Assembly (NCBI GenBank): GCA_041392065.1
Contig: JAWKMU010000001.1
Coordinates: forward strand, 372,001 to 436,000
Direction of reading: 5' to 3'
Source: CAJQLB01 sp041392065
GTDB lineage: Bacteria; Bacteroidota; Bacteroidia; Flavobacteriales; Flavobacteriaceae
DNA length: 64,000 nucleotides
Within the stretch, counting starts at the first letter, position 1, and every line of letters begins with the position of its first letter. The notes under the pieces are model-generated. The model was given only the letters and a program-made list of their open reading frames with translations. It had not been told where the DNA came from and ran no database searches. Shown here piece after piece: positions 1 to 7,239 of this stretch. The position numbers and the translations under genes were made by a program.

Positions 1-501
1 TGCTACAATTCGCATATCACTTAATCTTGCTTGTCTATAAATTGGTCTAAATAATCCAACTACCTGAAAAGCTAAATATTTTAACATTCCGAAAATTCCG
101 AGAACATCAAAATAGGTTAATGGCATTAATTTTTTGTAATAATTCAATGCCATTTTTTTTCGTTTTTGTAATCTTTCTTCTAAATCTGGTTTATCAAAAG
201 CTTTGTTTAAAAAGTCAATATTAGCTTTACTTCGTTTTCTCCATAAGTCTTTTCTTGCAATTACAACAACAAGTTGTTGAGCAGTTCTAGCAGCATTTTG
301 GTTAAAGCAAGCATGTGCTATTTTCTGTATGATATTTTTATTAGTTACATGGTATAACTCCCAAAGTTGCAAATTACTACTAGTAGGAGCCAAAGTTGCA
401 TTTTCTAAACACTGTTTTACTTTGTTGGTGTCTATAGGCTGATCCTTATAAACTCTGCATGAGCGTCTATAAGCTATGGCTTCTGAAACTGTTTTTTCCA
501 T
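1..501 (-). CDS. nitroreductase family protein, 3' end cut by window edge
   Basis: Read on the minus strand from an ATG at 501, the frame stays open for 167 codons to the window edge, so the C-terminus is missing. The start (SEAIAYRRSCRVYKD, then ATLAPTSSNLQLWELYHV) is the classic N-terminus of FMN-dependent nitroreductases, where the R-R-S-x-R segment and the AP(T/S)SxNxQ(P/L)W motif bind the FMN phosphate and isoalloxazine. The family reduces nitro compounds, quinones or flavins with NAD(P)H in the cytoplasm; the substrate cannot be told from sequence. The remaining part has a long basic helix (residues about 90-120) and a hydrophobic stretch around 140, seen in Bacteroidota members of the family. 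A terminator and the tmRNA gene lie upstream on the same strand. Confidence 0.85.
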   Translation of the reverse strand, partial: MEKTVSEAIAYRRSCRVYKDQPIDTNKVKQCLENATLAPTSSNLQLWELYHVTNKNIIQKIAHACFNQNAARTAQQLVVVIARKDLWRKRSKANIDFLNKAFDKPDLEERLQKRKKMALNYYKKLMPLTYFDVLGIFGMLKYLAFQVVGLFRPIYRQARLSDMRIVA

Positions 502-524
502 GTATTAGATTTGTTGTAAAGATA

Positions 525-573
525 ATAATAAAAGCCCTACTTCGCTCTTCATAAATTCAGAGCTTCGTAGGGC
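525..573 (-). terminator. intrinsic terminator after tmRNA
   Basis: On the minus strand GCCCTAC and GTAGGGC pair, with a second inner stem AGAGC/GCTCT separated by small GAA mismatches, followed by a T-rich run (TTTTATTATT). It lies 5-10 bases past the tmRNA 3' end and before the nitroreductase ATG, so it should end the tmRNA transcript. Confidence 0.75.
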
Positions 574-578
574 GAAGG

Positions 579-969
579 TGGAGTCGGAGGGAATCGAACC
601 CTCGTCCAAACAAGTAATCAAAGAGCTTTCTACACGCTTATTCTATTATTGGGTTTTAGATTGTGAGCTGGTAAAAGACAACCTACTTACAACTTAGCTT
701 TTTAATCTCGAAAGTGCACCAAAGCCTTACACTATCTTAGTTAATATTTACGATGCCTCTAATAAGAACGCCATTAACCAAGGCTTTCAGGAGACATTTA
801 GCATTCCTACCTTGTAGGACGAGGCCAATCTTACTATAATTCAGATTAAGCAGCTAAAGCGTAGTTATTCTCGCCGTTTAAAATTTGACCTAGCCTTTAA
901 CGTGTTTCAAAGTCATTACACGACGTGCTTACTGTTTCATTAATCTCGCTGTCAAAACCAGTCGACCCC
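579..969 (-). ncRNA. ssrA: transfer-messenger RNA (tmRNA)
   Basis: The minus strand starts GGGGTCGACTGGTTTTGACA at 969, the standard tmRNA 5' end, and finishes with a T-arm (GGTTCGATTCCC) and CGACTCC-A at 579. The 7-bp acceptor stem GGGGTCG/CGACTCC pairs fully with one G-U. The mRNA-like part encodes the proteolysis tag GENNYALAA followed by TAA at 875-846, a typical Bacteroidota tag ending in ALAA for ClpXP recognition. tmRNA with SmpB rescues ribosomes stalled on broken mRNAs. After the discriminator A the genome reads CCT, so the full CCA end is not encoded and must be added; a CCA-adding enzyme lies at 34.8-36.2 kb. Length is about 391 nt. End positions are good to a few bases. Confidence 0.95.
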
Positions 970-997
970 AAAATTTTATAAAACTTCTAATTGCTTG

Positions 998-1117
998 GCG
1001 TTCCCCTTTGTCGTCAATACTTCAAAGGGTCGTGCTTTCGGCAGTCGCTCTTTTCAAGGAGCTTCAACAAATGCCTCAATCACTAACGCGTCTCACCTTC
1101 ACTGAAGTTTCGGTGAG
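998..1117 (-). other. structured element upstream of tmRNA, possible RNA leader or Flavobacteria repeat
   Basis: This segment is more GC-rich than its surroundings and folds compactly when read on the minus strand. GCGTT (1089-1085) pairs with AACGC (1002-998) to close the domain; inside are GGCA/TGCC, GCTC/GAGC and CCCTTTG/CAAAGGG. A further hairpin CTCACC/GGTGAG occupies about 1092-1117. It ends 28 bases before the tmRNA 5' end on the same strand, so it could be part of the precursor, or be a separate repeated element. It resembles, from memory, a family of structured intergenic elements common in Flavobacteria (core CGAAAGC-CGACC and a closing AACGCC); I cannot name it securely. Confidence 0.5.
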
Positions 1118-1198
1118 CGAGGTGCGAAGTTACAAAAAAAGTTGTGCAACAGCGTAATTCCACTTATTTTCGTGCAAAATTTATACCAATAATTAGAG

Positions 1199-2404
1199 AT
1201 GAAATTTGCCATCATAAAAGAGCGTAAGAATCCGCCAGATAGACGTGTTGTATTTTCACCAGAAAAGTTAGCAGAGGCGAGAGCACAGTTTCCACAAGCT
1301 GAGTTTGTTGTTGAGTCGAGCGATATTCGTATTTTTCCAGATGAAACTTATAAGGCACTTGGTTTTAAGGTCACAGACGATGTGTCAGATTGTGATGTCA
1401 TGATTGGTGTAAAAGAAGTACCTATTGAGAATTTGATTCCACATAAAAAGTATTTTTATTTTTCCCATACCATAAAAAAGCAACCTTATAACAGGAAGCT
1501 GCTAAAGGCAATGTTAGAAAAGAACATTGAAATGTATGATCACGAAACCATAGTAAAGAAAAGTGGAGCACGTTTAATAGGTTTTGGTCGTTATGCTGGT
1601 TTAGTAGGTGCTTATAATGGCTTTAGAGCATTGGGATTAAGAGACAAGCTTTTTAATTTACCAAAAGTAGAAACCCTTGCTGATTTAGAAGAAGTTAAAG
1701 CTGAGTTAGATAAAATCACTCTTCCCAATATTAAAATTTTACTTACCGGAACAGGAAAAGTAGCTCAAGGAGCAAAAGAGATTTTAGACCACTTAAAGAT
1801 TAAAGAAGTTAGTGATGCGCTGTATTTAACTTCTAAGTTTACCGAACCAGTTTACGTTATGGCAGATGTTATGGAATATGCCAAGCGTAAGGATGGTAAA
1901 GTAGGCGATAAATGGGAATTTTACAAAGACCCTTCAGGTTACGAAAGTAACTTTCTGCCTTATGCCAAAGAAACAGATATGTTTATTGCAGGACATTTTT
2001 ATGGCAATAATGCACCTTATTTGTTTACAAGAGATGACGCCAAAAATCCAGATTTTAAAATCAATTTAGTCGCTGATATTTCTTGTGATGTTGATGGTCC
2101 TGTGGCATCTACCTTAAGAGCTTCAACAATTGCAGAACCTTTTTATGGTTATGATGCTAAAACCGAAAAAGAAGTTGCCTTCAATGCTAAAGACGCTATA
2201 ACTGTAATGGCAGTTGATAATTTACCTTGTGAATTACCAAAAGATGCCAGCGAAGGTTTTGGAGATATGTTTTTAGAACACGTAATTCCAGCTTTTTTTA
2301 ATGGTGACGAACGTGGTATTTTAAAGCGTGCAAAAATTACTACTGAACATGGCAAATTGACCGAAAGATTCAGTTATTTACAAGATTATGTTGATGGAAA
2401 ATAG
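1199..2404 (+). CDS. NAD(P)-dependent oxidoreductase, Lys1/alanine dehydrogenase-like
   Basis: This 401-residue protein opens with MKFAIIKERKNPPDRRVVFSP, the N-terminal domain of the alanine dehydrogenase/pyridine nucleotide transhydrogenase superfamily. A glycine-rich Rossmann turn (LLTGTGKVAQGA) lies near residue 182 and binds the dinucleotide. HETIV and GARLIGFGRYAGLVGAYN in the first half match lysine-forming saccharopine dehydrogenase (Lys1)-type proteins, which catalyse reversible reductive amination of a 2-oxoacid. In Flavobacteria such proteins are usually called only 'NAD(P)-dependent oxidoreductase'; because lysine is made here by the DAP route (dapD and lysA are in the window), a degradative or unrelated substrate is likely. 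It is divergent from the tmRNA and ends one base before the VOC gene's stop on the other strand. Confidence 0.8.
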   Translation: MKFAIIKERKNPPDRRVVFSPEKLAEARAQFPQAEFVVESSDIRIFPDETYKALGFKVTDDVSDCDVMIGVKEVPIENLIPHKKYFYFSHTIKKQPYNRKLLKAMLEKNIEMYDHETIVKKSGARLIGFGRYAGLVGAYNGFRALGLRDKLFNLPKVETLADLEEVKAELDKITLPNIKILLTGTGKVAQGAKEILDHLKIKEVSDALYLTSKFTEPVYVMADVMEYAKRKDGKVGDKWEFYKDPSGYESNFLPYAKETDMFIAGHFYGNNAPYLFTRDDAKNPDFKINLVADISCDVDGPVASTLRASTIAEPFYGYDAKTEKEVAFNAKDAITVMAVDNLPCELPKDASEGFGDMFLEHVIPAFFNGDERGILKRAKITTEHGKLTERFSYLQDYVDGK

Positions 2405-2773
2405 TTATGCATCTTGAACAAAAAAGAGTGCATTTTTGTTCAAATCATAAAACCCAAATTCGTGAGTGTGCCAAGGTGTGTTTAAACGTAATTTATCTTT
2501 TGTAATGGCTTCACGTTGTAGCATTTCTTCAAAAATTGGTTGTATGTCTTCTACAAATATCTTGGCAGTAGAACCATAAACAGGATCTTCATTGTTGTTA
2601 TGGTGCCATTGTAAATGAATCCAAATATTTTCTCTATTTAATACTGCATAGCCTTCTTCTTGATAGGTAAGATTAAAACCAATATACTTGTTATACCAAG
2701 CAATGTCTCTTTCTAAATTTGAAGTAGAAAGTACTGGACAAATTGTCTGTAGTTTACTATCACTGATTTTCAT
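2405..2773 (-). CDS. VOC (glyoxalase/bleomycin-resistance) superfamily protein
   Basis: A 122-residue single-domain protein of the vicinal oxygen chelate fold: it has the paired beta-alpha-beta-beta-beta pattern with PVLSTSNLERDIAWYNKYIGF in the first half and GFYDLNKNALFFVQ at the end, where the last strand normally carries a metal or ligand residue. Members bind metals, antibiotics or small electrophiles, or act as lyases; no specific function can be given. It overlaps the end of the DUF6090 gene by 14 bases and is probably the last gene of that minus-strand operon. It converges with the oxidoreductase gene with no gap, leaving no room for a separate terminator. Confidence 0.75.
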   Translation of the reverse strand: MKISDSKLQTICPVLSTSNLERDIAWYNKYIGFNLTYQEEGYAVLNRENIWIHLQWHHNNNEDPVYGSTAKIFVEDIQPIFEEMLQREAITKDKLRLNTPWHTHEFGFYDLNKNALFFVQDA

Positions 2774-3491
2774 TTTTTAACCTTAAATAAATACGTTTTA
2801 AGAGTTCTGTGGCTTGAGCTTTGTAATTTTTGGCCAATACCAAATGGTTGTTTGTAGCCAACATATTGTGTAAGGCAACGCGCTTTCTGTAATCTTCACT
2901 TTCAGTAAAATAGATTACCATGTCTTCATTGAATTTACCTTGAGACAAATCTACAAACCAAGAATATTCCCTTAATTCGTTTAAGTTTTTCATAACCTCA
3001 TTTTCTAGACGCTCATTGTTTTTTTCTATTATTGGATTGTACAATGAGTAGATTTGAATGATGCTTATTATTAAGCTGTCTTTTTGGTTTGTGGCTTCGC
3101 TTGAAATGTTTTTTAAAAGCTCAAAGCCTTTCGTTTGTATATTAAAAGGTGTATAAAATGTAGTAAGTGAAGCACATTCTATGCAATCTCTGTAGTTTTC
3201 TTTTTTTAGCTGTTTGTTTATAATAATGTTGCTTTTTACTTGCAGAGTGTCATAAAGTCTAGCAACCTGACCAGCAACAAGTGTGTCAGTCTCTAAATCG
3301 TAAGCAACCGTTTGCAGTATATTGTTAAGCTCAGTTTTTTGTTTTCTTTTTTCGTTCCAGTTATTTACTTGCAAGGCCAACAATATACCAATCATAACAA
3401 GTGCAATCTCGCCAATGGCATAGAGTAGGTAAGAGGTTACTTTATTATTCTTAATCATCTTCTGTCTTACTTTTCTAAATATTTTAAGCAT
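2760..3491 (-). CDS. DUF6090 family membrane-anchored protein
   Basis: The N-terminus has the hallmark of DUF6090: a short basic lead (MLKIFRKVRQK), then YLLYAIGEIALVMIGILLAL, a single transmembrane helix at about residues 20-40, and QVNNWNEKRK right after it. The remaining 200 residues are a mainly helical, charged domain probably in the periplasm. The family is common in Flavobacteriaceae, often in several copies per genome, and has no known function. It lies 6 bases downstream of the PD40 propeller gene and overlaps the VOC gene, so the three are probably co-transcribed. Confidence 0.8.
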   Translation of the reverse strand: MLKIFRKVRQKMIKNNKVTSYLLYAIGEIALVMIGILLALQVNNWNEKRKQKTELNNILQTVAYDLETDTLVAGQVARLYDTLQVKSNIIINKQLKKENYRDCIECASLTTFYTPFNIQTKGFELLKNISSEATNQKDSLIISIIQIYSLYNPIIEKNNERLENEVMKNLNELREYSWFVDLSQGKFNEDMVIYFTESEDYRKRVALHNMLATNNHLVLAKNYKAQATELLKRIYLRLKNENQ

Positions 3492-3497
3492 AGAAAT

Positions 3498-4394
3498 TTA
3501 TAATTTTTCTTTTAGAAGAATTATACAAATTTGTTCGTGGTCTTGCTTCTTTTTAGTAATTAATAAATTAGTGCCTTTTGGTGACCAATTAGGCAAACTG
3601 CTTTTACCAGAGCCAAAAGTTATTTGCCTTACAGACTGACCATCTTTATTCATAAAAAATATTTGATCATCTCCATTTTCTGTTTCGCTTGAGTAAGCTA
3701 CGCGAACACCATTATTAGACCAAGTTGCAAAATTATTATTGGTTACAGAATTTGTAAGGCGTTTTTCCTGCTTGGTAATAATGTTTTTTACATACAGTTC
3801 GTCATTAGTGCTTTTTGTATGTTTTTTTGAAAAATATAAAATGGCATCGCCTTTTGGTGAATATCTTGGATAAGTATTTTCAAAAGCATTATCAACAATT
3901 TTTTCGAGCCTTTTACCATTAGAGGAAACAATATAAATATTACTGTTTTTACTTCTAACCCTATGGTTAAAAACAATTTCGTTTCCATTAGGTGCAAACT
4001 GAGGATACATTTTATTGCCTTTTAATTTTATTGGTACTTTGTTTAAGGTTCTGTCAGACAGGTCATAAGTATATATTTCGTTGGTACCTGATCTGTCAGA
4101 TTCAAAAAGGATAATGTTTTTATAAGGATGCCAAGTTGGATGTCTGTCATTTGCTTGGCTAACAATAATACGTTCTTGTTTATTGCCTTGCACGTCCATA
4201 ATATAAATTTGCCAATGACCATCTCTATTGGATTCAAATACTATAACCTCACCATCTTTGTTGTAACTAGCATAGCGATTATCAGAGTTATTGTTAGTGA
4301 GCTGCTCTTCTTTGTAGCCATTGTTTTGAGCTGTGATAGGAAGACTAATAATTGAAACTGAAATAAAAAATAATTTAATTAAAAAGAGTTTCAT
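3498..4394 (-). CDS. exported PD40/TolB-like beta-propeller protein
   Basis: Residues 1-22 form a Sec signal peptide ending ...LPITAQ. The rest is a run of about five WD40-like (PD40) blades, each with the pattern P-x-(W/Y/F)-(S/H)-P-x-(G/K)-x-x-(I/L)-(L/V)-(F/Y)-x-(S/N), for example RHPTWHPYKNIILFESDRSG, followed by IYxxDL-type strands. This is the fold of the TolB propeller and of periplasmic protein-binding propellers. At 298 residues it lacks the TolB N-terminal domain and is too short to be TolB itself. It heads a minus-strand operon with the DUF6090 and VOC genes. Role: probably a periplasmic sensor or binding protein; not determined. Confidence 0.75.
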   Translation of the reverse strand: MKLFLIKLFFISVSIISLPITAQNNGYKEEQLTNNNSDNRYASYNKDGEVIVFESNRDGHWQIYIMDVQGNKQERIIVSQANDRHPTWHPYKNIILFESDRSGTNEIYTYDLSDRTLNKVPIKLKGNKMYPQFAPNGNEIVFNHRVRSKNSNIYIVSSNGKRLEKIVDNAFENTYPRYSPKGDAILYFSKKHTKSTNDELYVKNIITKQEKRLTNSVTNNNFATWSNNGVRVAYSSETENGDDQIFFMNKDGQSVRQITFGSGKSSLPNWSPKGTNLLITKKKQDHEQICIILLKEKL

Positions 4395-4442
4395 TTGTGA
4401 TATTCTTTTGAGGGTTAAAGAATTAAGTAACTGAATTGTTGA

Positions 4443-4565
4443 TTAATCTTCTTTGTTTTTTTGTTTTGTTTCTTTTTTCATTTTTAAGTACCCAGTAACC
4501 AAGCGTACACCTAATCTAGCAAATAATATAATGGCAATGACCATGACTATGTCAAATCCGTTCAT
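4443..4565 (-). CDS. 40-aa predicted membrane peptide
   Basis: A short frame with ATG at 4565 and TAA at 4443 encodes a 40-residue peptide. It starts MNGFDIVMVIAIILFARLGV, one hydrophobic helix, and finishes with a highly basic and polar tail rich in Lys. The arrangement (short acidic start, one helix, positively charged end) fits a small inner-membrane protein with its C-terminus in the cytoplasm. It sits alone in the 325-base gap between the propeller gene and the membrane protein at 4720. No family is recognised. A chance frame is possible, but the amphipathic organisation argues against it. Confidence 0.45.
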   Translation of the reverse strand: MNGFDIVMVIAIILFARLGVRLVTGYLKMKKETKQKNKED

Positions 4566-4719
4566 TGAATTTTATTTAAGTAACAAAATTAAGGATTTTA
4601 CTTAGTTTAGCTTTGCCTTTGTTGTCAATTTAACGCTGTCAAAATAAAATAATAAATAATTTATTGTTGTTGCTCAAGTGGTTGTAGTTTATTTACTAAT
4701 ATTTTTATCATATTTTAAG

Positions 4720-5715
4720 CTAGCTCAATAAATTATAAGTAATTAGTAGATTTCCATCTTTTGTCCAACGAATCCAGCCTTTACCTACTTCTTTAAAATC
4801 ATCACCTTGTAATTCAACATACATCCATTCGTTTTGAATTTTAATTGGTCGCATAAAACTGTAAGGTGTCGCAACTGTCCCAGCATAATCCAAAGGCTTT
4901 ACATATACTTTGTAATTTGTAGGTTGAAGAAATTCAACACTATGAATGCCTAAAAGGAATTCTGGCCAATATTGAAGTTTTCCTGCATATCTATCAACAA
5001 AAGAAGTTTGGTTGTTGGTTGTATTTACAATGACTTCAATAAAATCGTGAGAAATAGACTTTACTTTAAAGTACAGCATATCGTAATCCAACTTTAAATG
5101 GTCTGGAACCAGCCAAGGTGGAGCAGTGGCAATATCAAAACCACCATATTCATGTTGTTTAAAAGTAATACTATCTATTTGTGTATGTTCTTGAACCGAT
5201 TTCCCTTGAGTTAAGTTTTCATAGAAATACAATGTTTTGTTTTCATAAAAGTTAGGTGTAAACATACCTAAACCCATTTCTGATTCTGATTGTATTTCAA
5301 TCTCATTTTCTGTTAGCATAGCTAACGGCTCAATTTCCTGAGCTTTTGATGCTGGATCTGTTGGTTTTGGTTCTGTTGGCTGTTCTTTCTTTGGAGCTTG
5401 GTTCTCTAATTTTTCTCTTTGACGTTTTTGGTAGTCGAAATAGAAATATGCAAAAGACGCTACAATAATGAGCGTTAACAAACCATTGATTTTAATGATT
5501 ACATGTCGTTTGGCTTTTATAGCTATAAATATTGATAAACATAACCCAATAAAAGCACCAATTATACCATGGAAAAATACAATGGCACCACCTGCCAACA
5601 TTTGCCCTTTACCAGCTTCTGTAATTCCTGCATAAACCAATCCTAAAAAGAAAAAGGCTATAATGGCTAAAAAGTACATTAAAAAACTGTAAGGCTTAAC
5701 CACTTGATGCGCCAT
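4720..5715 (-). CDS. hypothetical membrane protein with C-terminal soluble domain
   Basis: The 331-residue protein has three predicted transmembrane helices in its first 115 residues (about 10-30, 40-65 and 78-95), then a Lys/Glu/Pro-rich linker (about residues 100-130), then a 200-residue domain rich in beta strands and aromatic residues. The last domain resembles SH3-like or lipocalin-like folds in pattern only; no family is recognised. It follows the VWA gene with a 2-base gap on the same strand, so the two are almost certainly translated from one mRNA and may work together in the envelope. Confidence 0.6.
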   Translation of the reverse strand: MAHQVVKPYSFLMYFLAIIAFFFLGLVYAGITEAGKGQMLAGGAIVFFHGIIGAFIGLCLSIFIAIKAKRHVIIKINGLLTLIIVASFAYFYFDYQKRQREKLENQAPKKEQPTEPKPTDPASKAQEIEPLAMLTENEIEIQSESEMGLGMFTPNFYENKTLYFYENLTQGKSVQEHTQIDSITFKQHEYGGFDIATAPPWLVPDHLKLDYDMLYFKVKSISHDFIEVIVNTTNNQTSFVDRYAGKLQYWPEFLLGIHSVEFLQPTNYKVYVKPLDYAGTVATPYSFMRPIKIQNEWMYVELQGDDFKEVGKGWIRWTKDGNLLITYNLLS

Positions 5716-5717
5716 AA

Positions 5718-7118
5718 TTAATAGGTTATAATTTTAGTAACAGTTTCACCTTTTTTTATTTCAATAGTAAAGGTTTCTGTCTTGCCTTTATGTGCACCCA
5801 AAGTCAAAATTTTCACTTTATACGTTCCTGTACTTAACAAAAATTCTCTTGGGTTACTACTACTTGAAGTGTAAGTTCTTGAGGCAGCAACATTTTTGTT
5901 GCTGTCAACTTCATGAAAGTTAACTGTTGCATCAATAAGTTCGCCACTTGCAGTTTTTACACCAATCATAGCTTTTCCAGTTTCAAAATTATGAATTAGA
6001 GGAGTTGTTGTGTTAGACTTTACTTCAACATTTTCAATTTCGGTATAGGTCTCGTTACCTTTCATAACGAGTCCTTGAAAACTTACTTTATAGGTTCCTG
6101 CTGGTACTTCCATAGTTTTAGAACGTCCATAAGTTCTTGTATTGGAAGCTACTTTTCCATTGCTGTCATACATTTTCACTACAGCATCCCAACCTTCGCC
6201 ATTGTTGTTTGCTGTAACCTCTAAGGTGCCACCATCAAAGCTAATGGTTTCGTGCTTGATGTCACCTTCTTTCATTTCAACAGTAATAGAAGTACCTGGA
6301 ATATCAGAGTCTTCTAAAGGCTTGATTTCTATGTCATATTTTCCTGCAGGTAAATATACCCAAGCAGAATCACGATATGTTCTTGAACCATCTACCGCTT
6401 CATTTGTACCTGCTTTAGTGGCTTTTACCCAAGCGTCAACAGGTTCACCATTTTTGGTGGCGTAGATGGAAAAGTTGCCATCTGGTTTATCAACTGTTGC
6501 AGCAGTTGCTTCGGTAAGTCCTTCACCTAATCCGCTGGCATTTGTTGCATCATAATATTTTCCTCCTCCAGCATCAGCTGCACATTTTAACTGCTCAGTT
6601 TCACTTTCTTTTAGCCCAAAGCCAACAATGTGTAATTTAAAATCAATGCCATCTGCTTTTGCTTTGGCAACAACATCACAAATATTGCCATCGCAAGACT
6701 CAATACCATCTGTTACTAAAATAATAGTAGCCTTTGTATTGCTTTCCTTTAATGAATTTATCGCCATTGTTGCTGATCTTGCCAATGGTGTACGACCTAG
6801 AGGATTAATGCCTTTAACAGCTTTTGTAACATTGAATTTGTCACTGTTGTTTATGTCTACTAAAAACTCAACATCGTTACAATCACCTTCTTTTCTGTGT
6901 CCATAAGCCATTAAGCCAATACTTTGATTTTCAGGTAAGTTGTTAACTGTTGTAGAAAGGACTTGCGAAGCAATTTCTTTTTTTGTTTTACCGTCTAATT
7001 GTCCCCACATGGAACCACTTGCGTCGTAGATAAATAAGATAGGAGATGGAGCTTCCTGTTGCGCGAATGTTTGTAAACAAAGACCTAACGCACAACACAG
7101 TGTGATTAATAGTTTCAT
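5718..7118 (-). CDS. exported von Willebrand factor A (VWA) domain protein
   Basis: A signal peptide (residues 1-20, ending TFAQQ) is followed by a VWA domain at about 25-205 with an intact metal-ion-dependent adhesion site (DASGSMWG at 32-39, a Thr in RTPLARS, and TDGIESC). The CNDVEF and GNICD cysteines suggest disulfides, as expected for an exported protein. The remaining 260 residues hold three related beta-sandwich units, each marked by a (S/T)RTY motif followed some 15 residues later by (L/V)xAGxYxVxI/F: SRTY-LPAGKYDIEI, TRTY-VPAGTYKVSF and SRTY-LSTGTYKVKI. VWA domains bind protein ligands through a divalent metal; the ligand is unknown. It is the first gene of a two-gene unit with the membrane protein downstream. 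Confidence 0.8.
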   Translation of the reverse strand: MKLLITLCCALGLCLQTFAQQEAPSPILFIYDASGSMWGQLDGKTKKEIASQVLSTTVNNLPENQSIGLMAYGHRKEGDCNDVEFLVDINNSDKFNVTKAVKGINPLGRTPLARSATMAINSLKESNTKATIILVTDGIESCDGNICDVVAKAKADGIDFKLHIVGFGLKESETEQLKCAADAGGGKYYDATNASGLGEGLTEATAATVDKPDGNFSIYATKNGEPVDAWVKATKAGTNEAVDGSRTYRDSAWVYLPAGKYDIEIKPLEDSDIPGTSITVEMKEGDIKHETISFDGGTLEVTANNNGEGWDAVVKMYDSNGKVASNTRTYGRSKTMEVPAGTYKVSFQGLVMKGNETYTEIENVEVKSNTTTPLIHNFETGKAMIGVKTASGELIDATVNFHEVDSNKNVAASRTYTSSSSNPREFLLSTGTYKVKILTLGAHKGKTETFTIEIKKGETVTKIITY

Positions 7119-7177
7119 ATTGTTAGGTTTTAATGTTTTTAAATATACTAAAAATAGTTATTGTCTCTTTATAATTA

Positions 7178-7215
7178 ATTAAATAAGAGCAAGTTGCAAC
7201 TTGCTCTTATTTAAT
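7178..7215 (-). terminator. 38-bp perfect palindrome between VPS10-like and VWA genes
   Basis: The segment is an uninterrupted palindrome (half site TTAAATAAGAGCAAGTTG) centred at 7196/7197. It lies 25 bases past the stop of the large propeller gene and 60 bases before the VWA start, both on the minus strand. A hairpin with A/T-rich outer arms fits a terminator for the upstream gene, and the A/T arms make it bidirectional in principle. A protein-binding operator for the VWA operon is an alternative, because a loop-free palindrome is unusual for a terminator. Confidence 0.55.
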
Positions 7216-7239
7216 ATAGCGTAAAGAATTATATCCTTT

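Noticed and set aside
1183..1197. Second copy of the palindromic element end (ATACCAAT) near 1.19 kb
   Set aside because: Only 8 bases match and there is no partner end; expected by chance in AT-rich DNA.
3498..4394. Annotating this gene as tolB
   Set aside because: It lacks the TolB N-terminal domain and any pal/tol neighbours; only the propeller pattern is supported.
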